Shown here piece after piece: positions 40,598 through 40,788 of a stretch of 40,788 nt of DNA. The DNA comes from Candidatus Helarchaeota ASGARD archaeon Hel_GB_B (GTDB lineage Archaea; Asgardarchaeota; Lokiarchaeia; Helarchaeales; HEL-GB-B). The stretch spans positions 1 through 40,788 of the forward strand of contig SUPR01000019.1 of assembly GCA_005191425.1 (NCBI GenBank), read 5' to 3'. The notes below the pieces were generated by a model. It ran no database searches. It had not been told where the DNA came from and saw only the letters and a program-made list of their open reading frames with translations. How positions within the stretch are numbered: position 1 is the first letter of the stretch; each line of letters opens with the position of its first letter. Position numbers and translations under genes: made by a program.

Positions 40598-40788
40598 TTA
40601 TTTCAACATTCTTTTTAATTCCATTAAATCGGTAATTGGACTTTTACCATATCCATCCGAGAAAGCCACTTCCTTTAGGGAGTGGATGAATCGGATAAGA
40701 ATTGTTATTAAGATTAAGAATATTAAAAGGATATTAAAAACTAGAGGTTTAAAAGGTTTAAAACTATAAATATATAGTGAAAGTAACG
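40598..40788 (-). CDS. Possible C-terminal end of a small membrane protein, truncated by window edge (alternative to the RE/omegaRNA call)
   Basis: Open minus frame to window edge: LLSLYIYSFKPFKPLVFNILLIFLILITILIRFIHSLKEVAFSDGYGKSPITDLMELKRMLK*. Confidence 0.35.
   Translation of the reverse strand, partial: LLSLYIYSFKPFKPLVFNILLIFLILITILIRFIHSLKEVAFSDGYGKSPITDLMELKRMLK
40621..40696 (+). ncRNA. Candidate IS200/IS605 (TnpB) right-end / omegaRNA-like structured element
   Basis: Hairpin CCACTTCC-TTTA-GGGAGTGG at 40666-40685, flanked by ATCCGA (40655-40660) / TCGGAT (40691-40696), and a bulged hairpin at 40621-40639 whose loop TCGG can pair with CCGA at 40657-40660. No tnpB in window; a competing antisense ORF exists. 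Confidence 0.35.

Noticed and set aside
1-40788. CRISPR array, rRNA or tRNA genes
   Set aside because: No regularly spaced repeats and no recognisable T-loop GGTTCRANNCC/A-box pairs or rRNA signatures noticed by eye; tRNAscan-SE/Infernal would be decisive.

Overview
This 40.8 kb AT-rich window is a gene-dense archaeal chromosome segment. An Asgard-like origin is an inference, based mainly on an Arf/Ras-like GTPase, an archaeal TyrRS, WtpABC tungstate transport and archaeal-type CobN/ChlID. From left to right it carries: a truncated secreted protein; a solitary Eco57I-type adenine methyltransferase / type IIG-like R-M protein; wtpABC; an MBL-fold protein; an AMP-forming acyl-CoA ligase; TyrRS; a SAM methyltransferase; a corrinoid-flavoured block (ferredoxin-type protein, UroD/MtaA-like methyltransferase, CobN, ChlI-ChlD fusion); a GH3 / glycyl-radical-enzyme / SWIM / hexapeptide-transferase / GH3 / methyltransferase block; a YkgJ + ABC-2 exporter operon; a small longin-like protein paired with an HhH-GTPase-coiled-coil-zinc-ribbon protein; PAP2; a zinc ribbon protein; a second acyl-CoA ligase; and a transglutaminase-like protein. 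Main leads: (1) the longin-like + multidomain Arf-like GTPase pair; (2) a ferredoxin-type gene split by a single in-frame TAG, which could be readthrough/pyrrolysine or a lesion; (3) an unannotated 41-aa leaderless ORF ending in DPWAPWPFP; (4) a TnpB/omegaRNA-like hairpin with nested pairing at the right edge, which competes with a coding explanation; (5) perfect palindromes and phased repeats upstream of wtpA and of the chelatase operon. No tRNA, rRNA or CRISPR array was recognised by eye.
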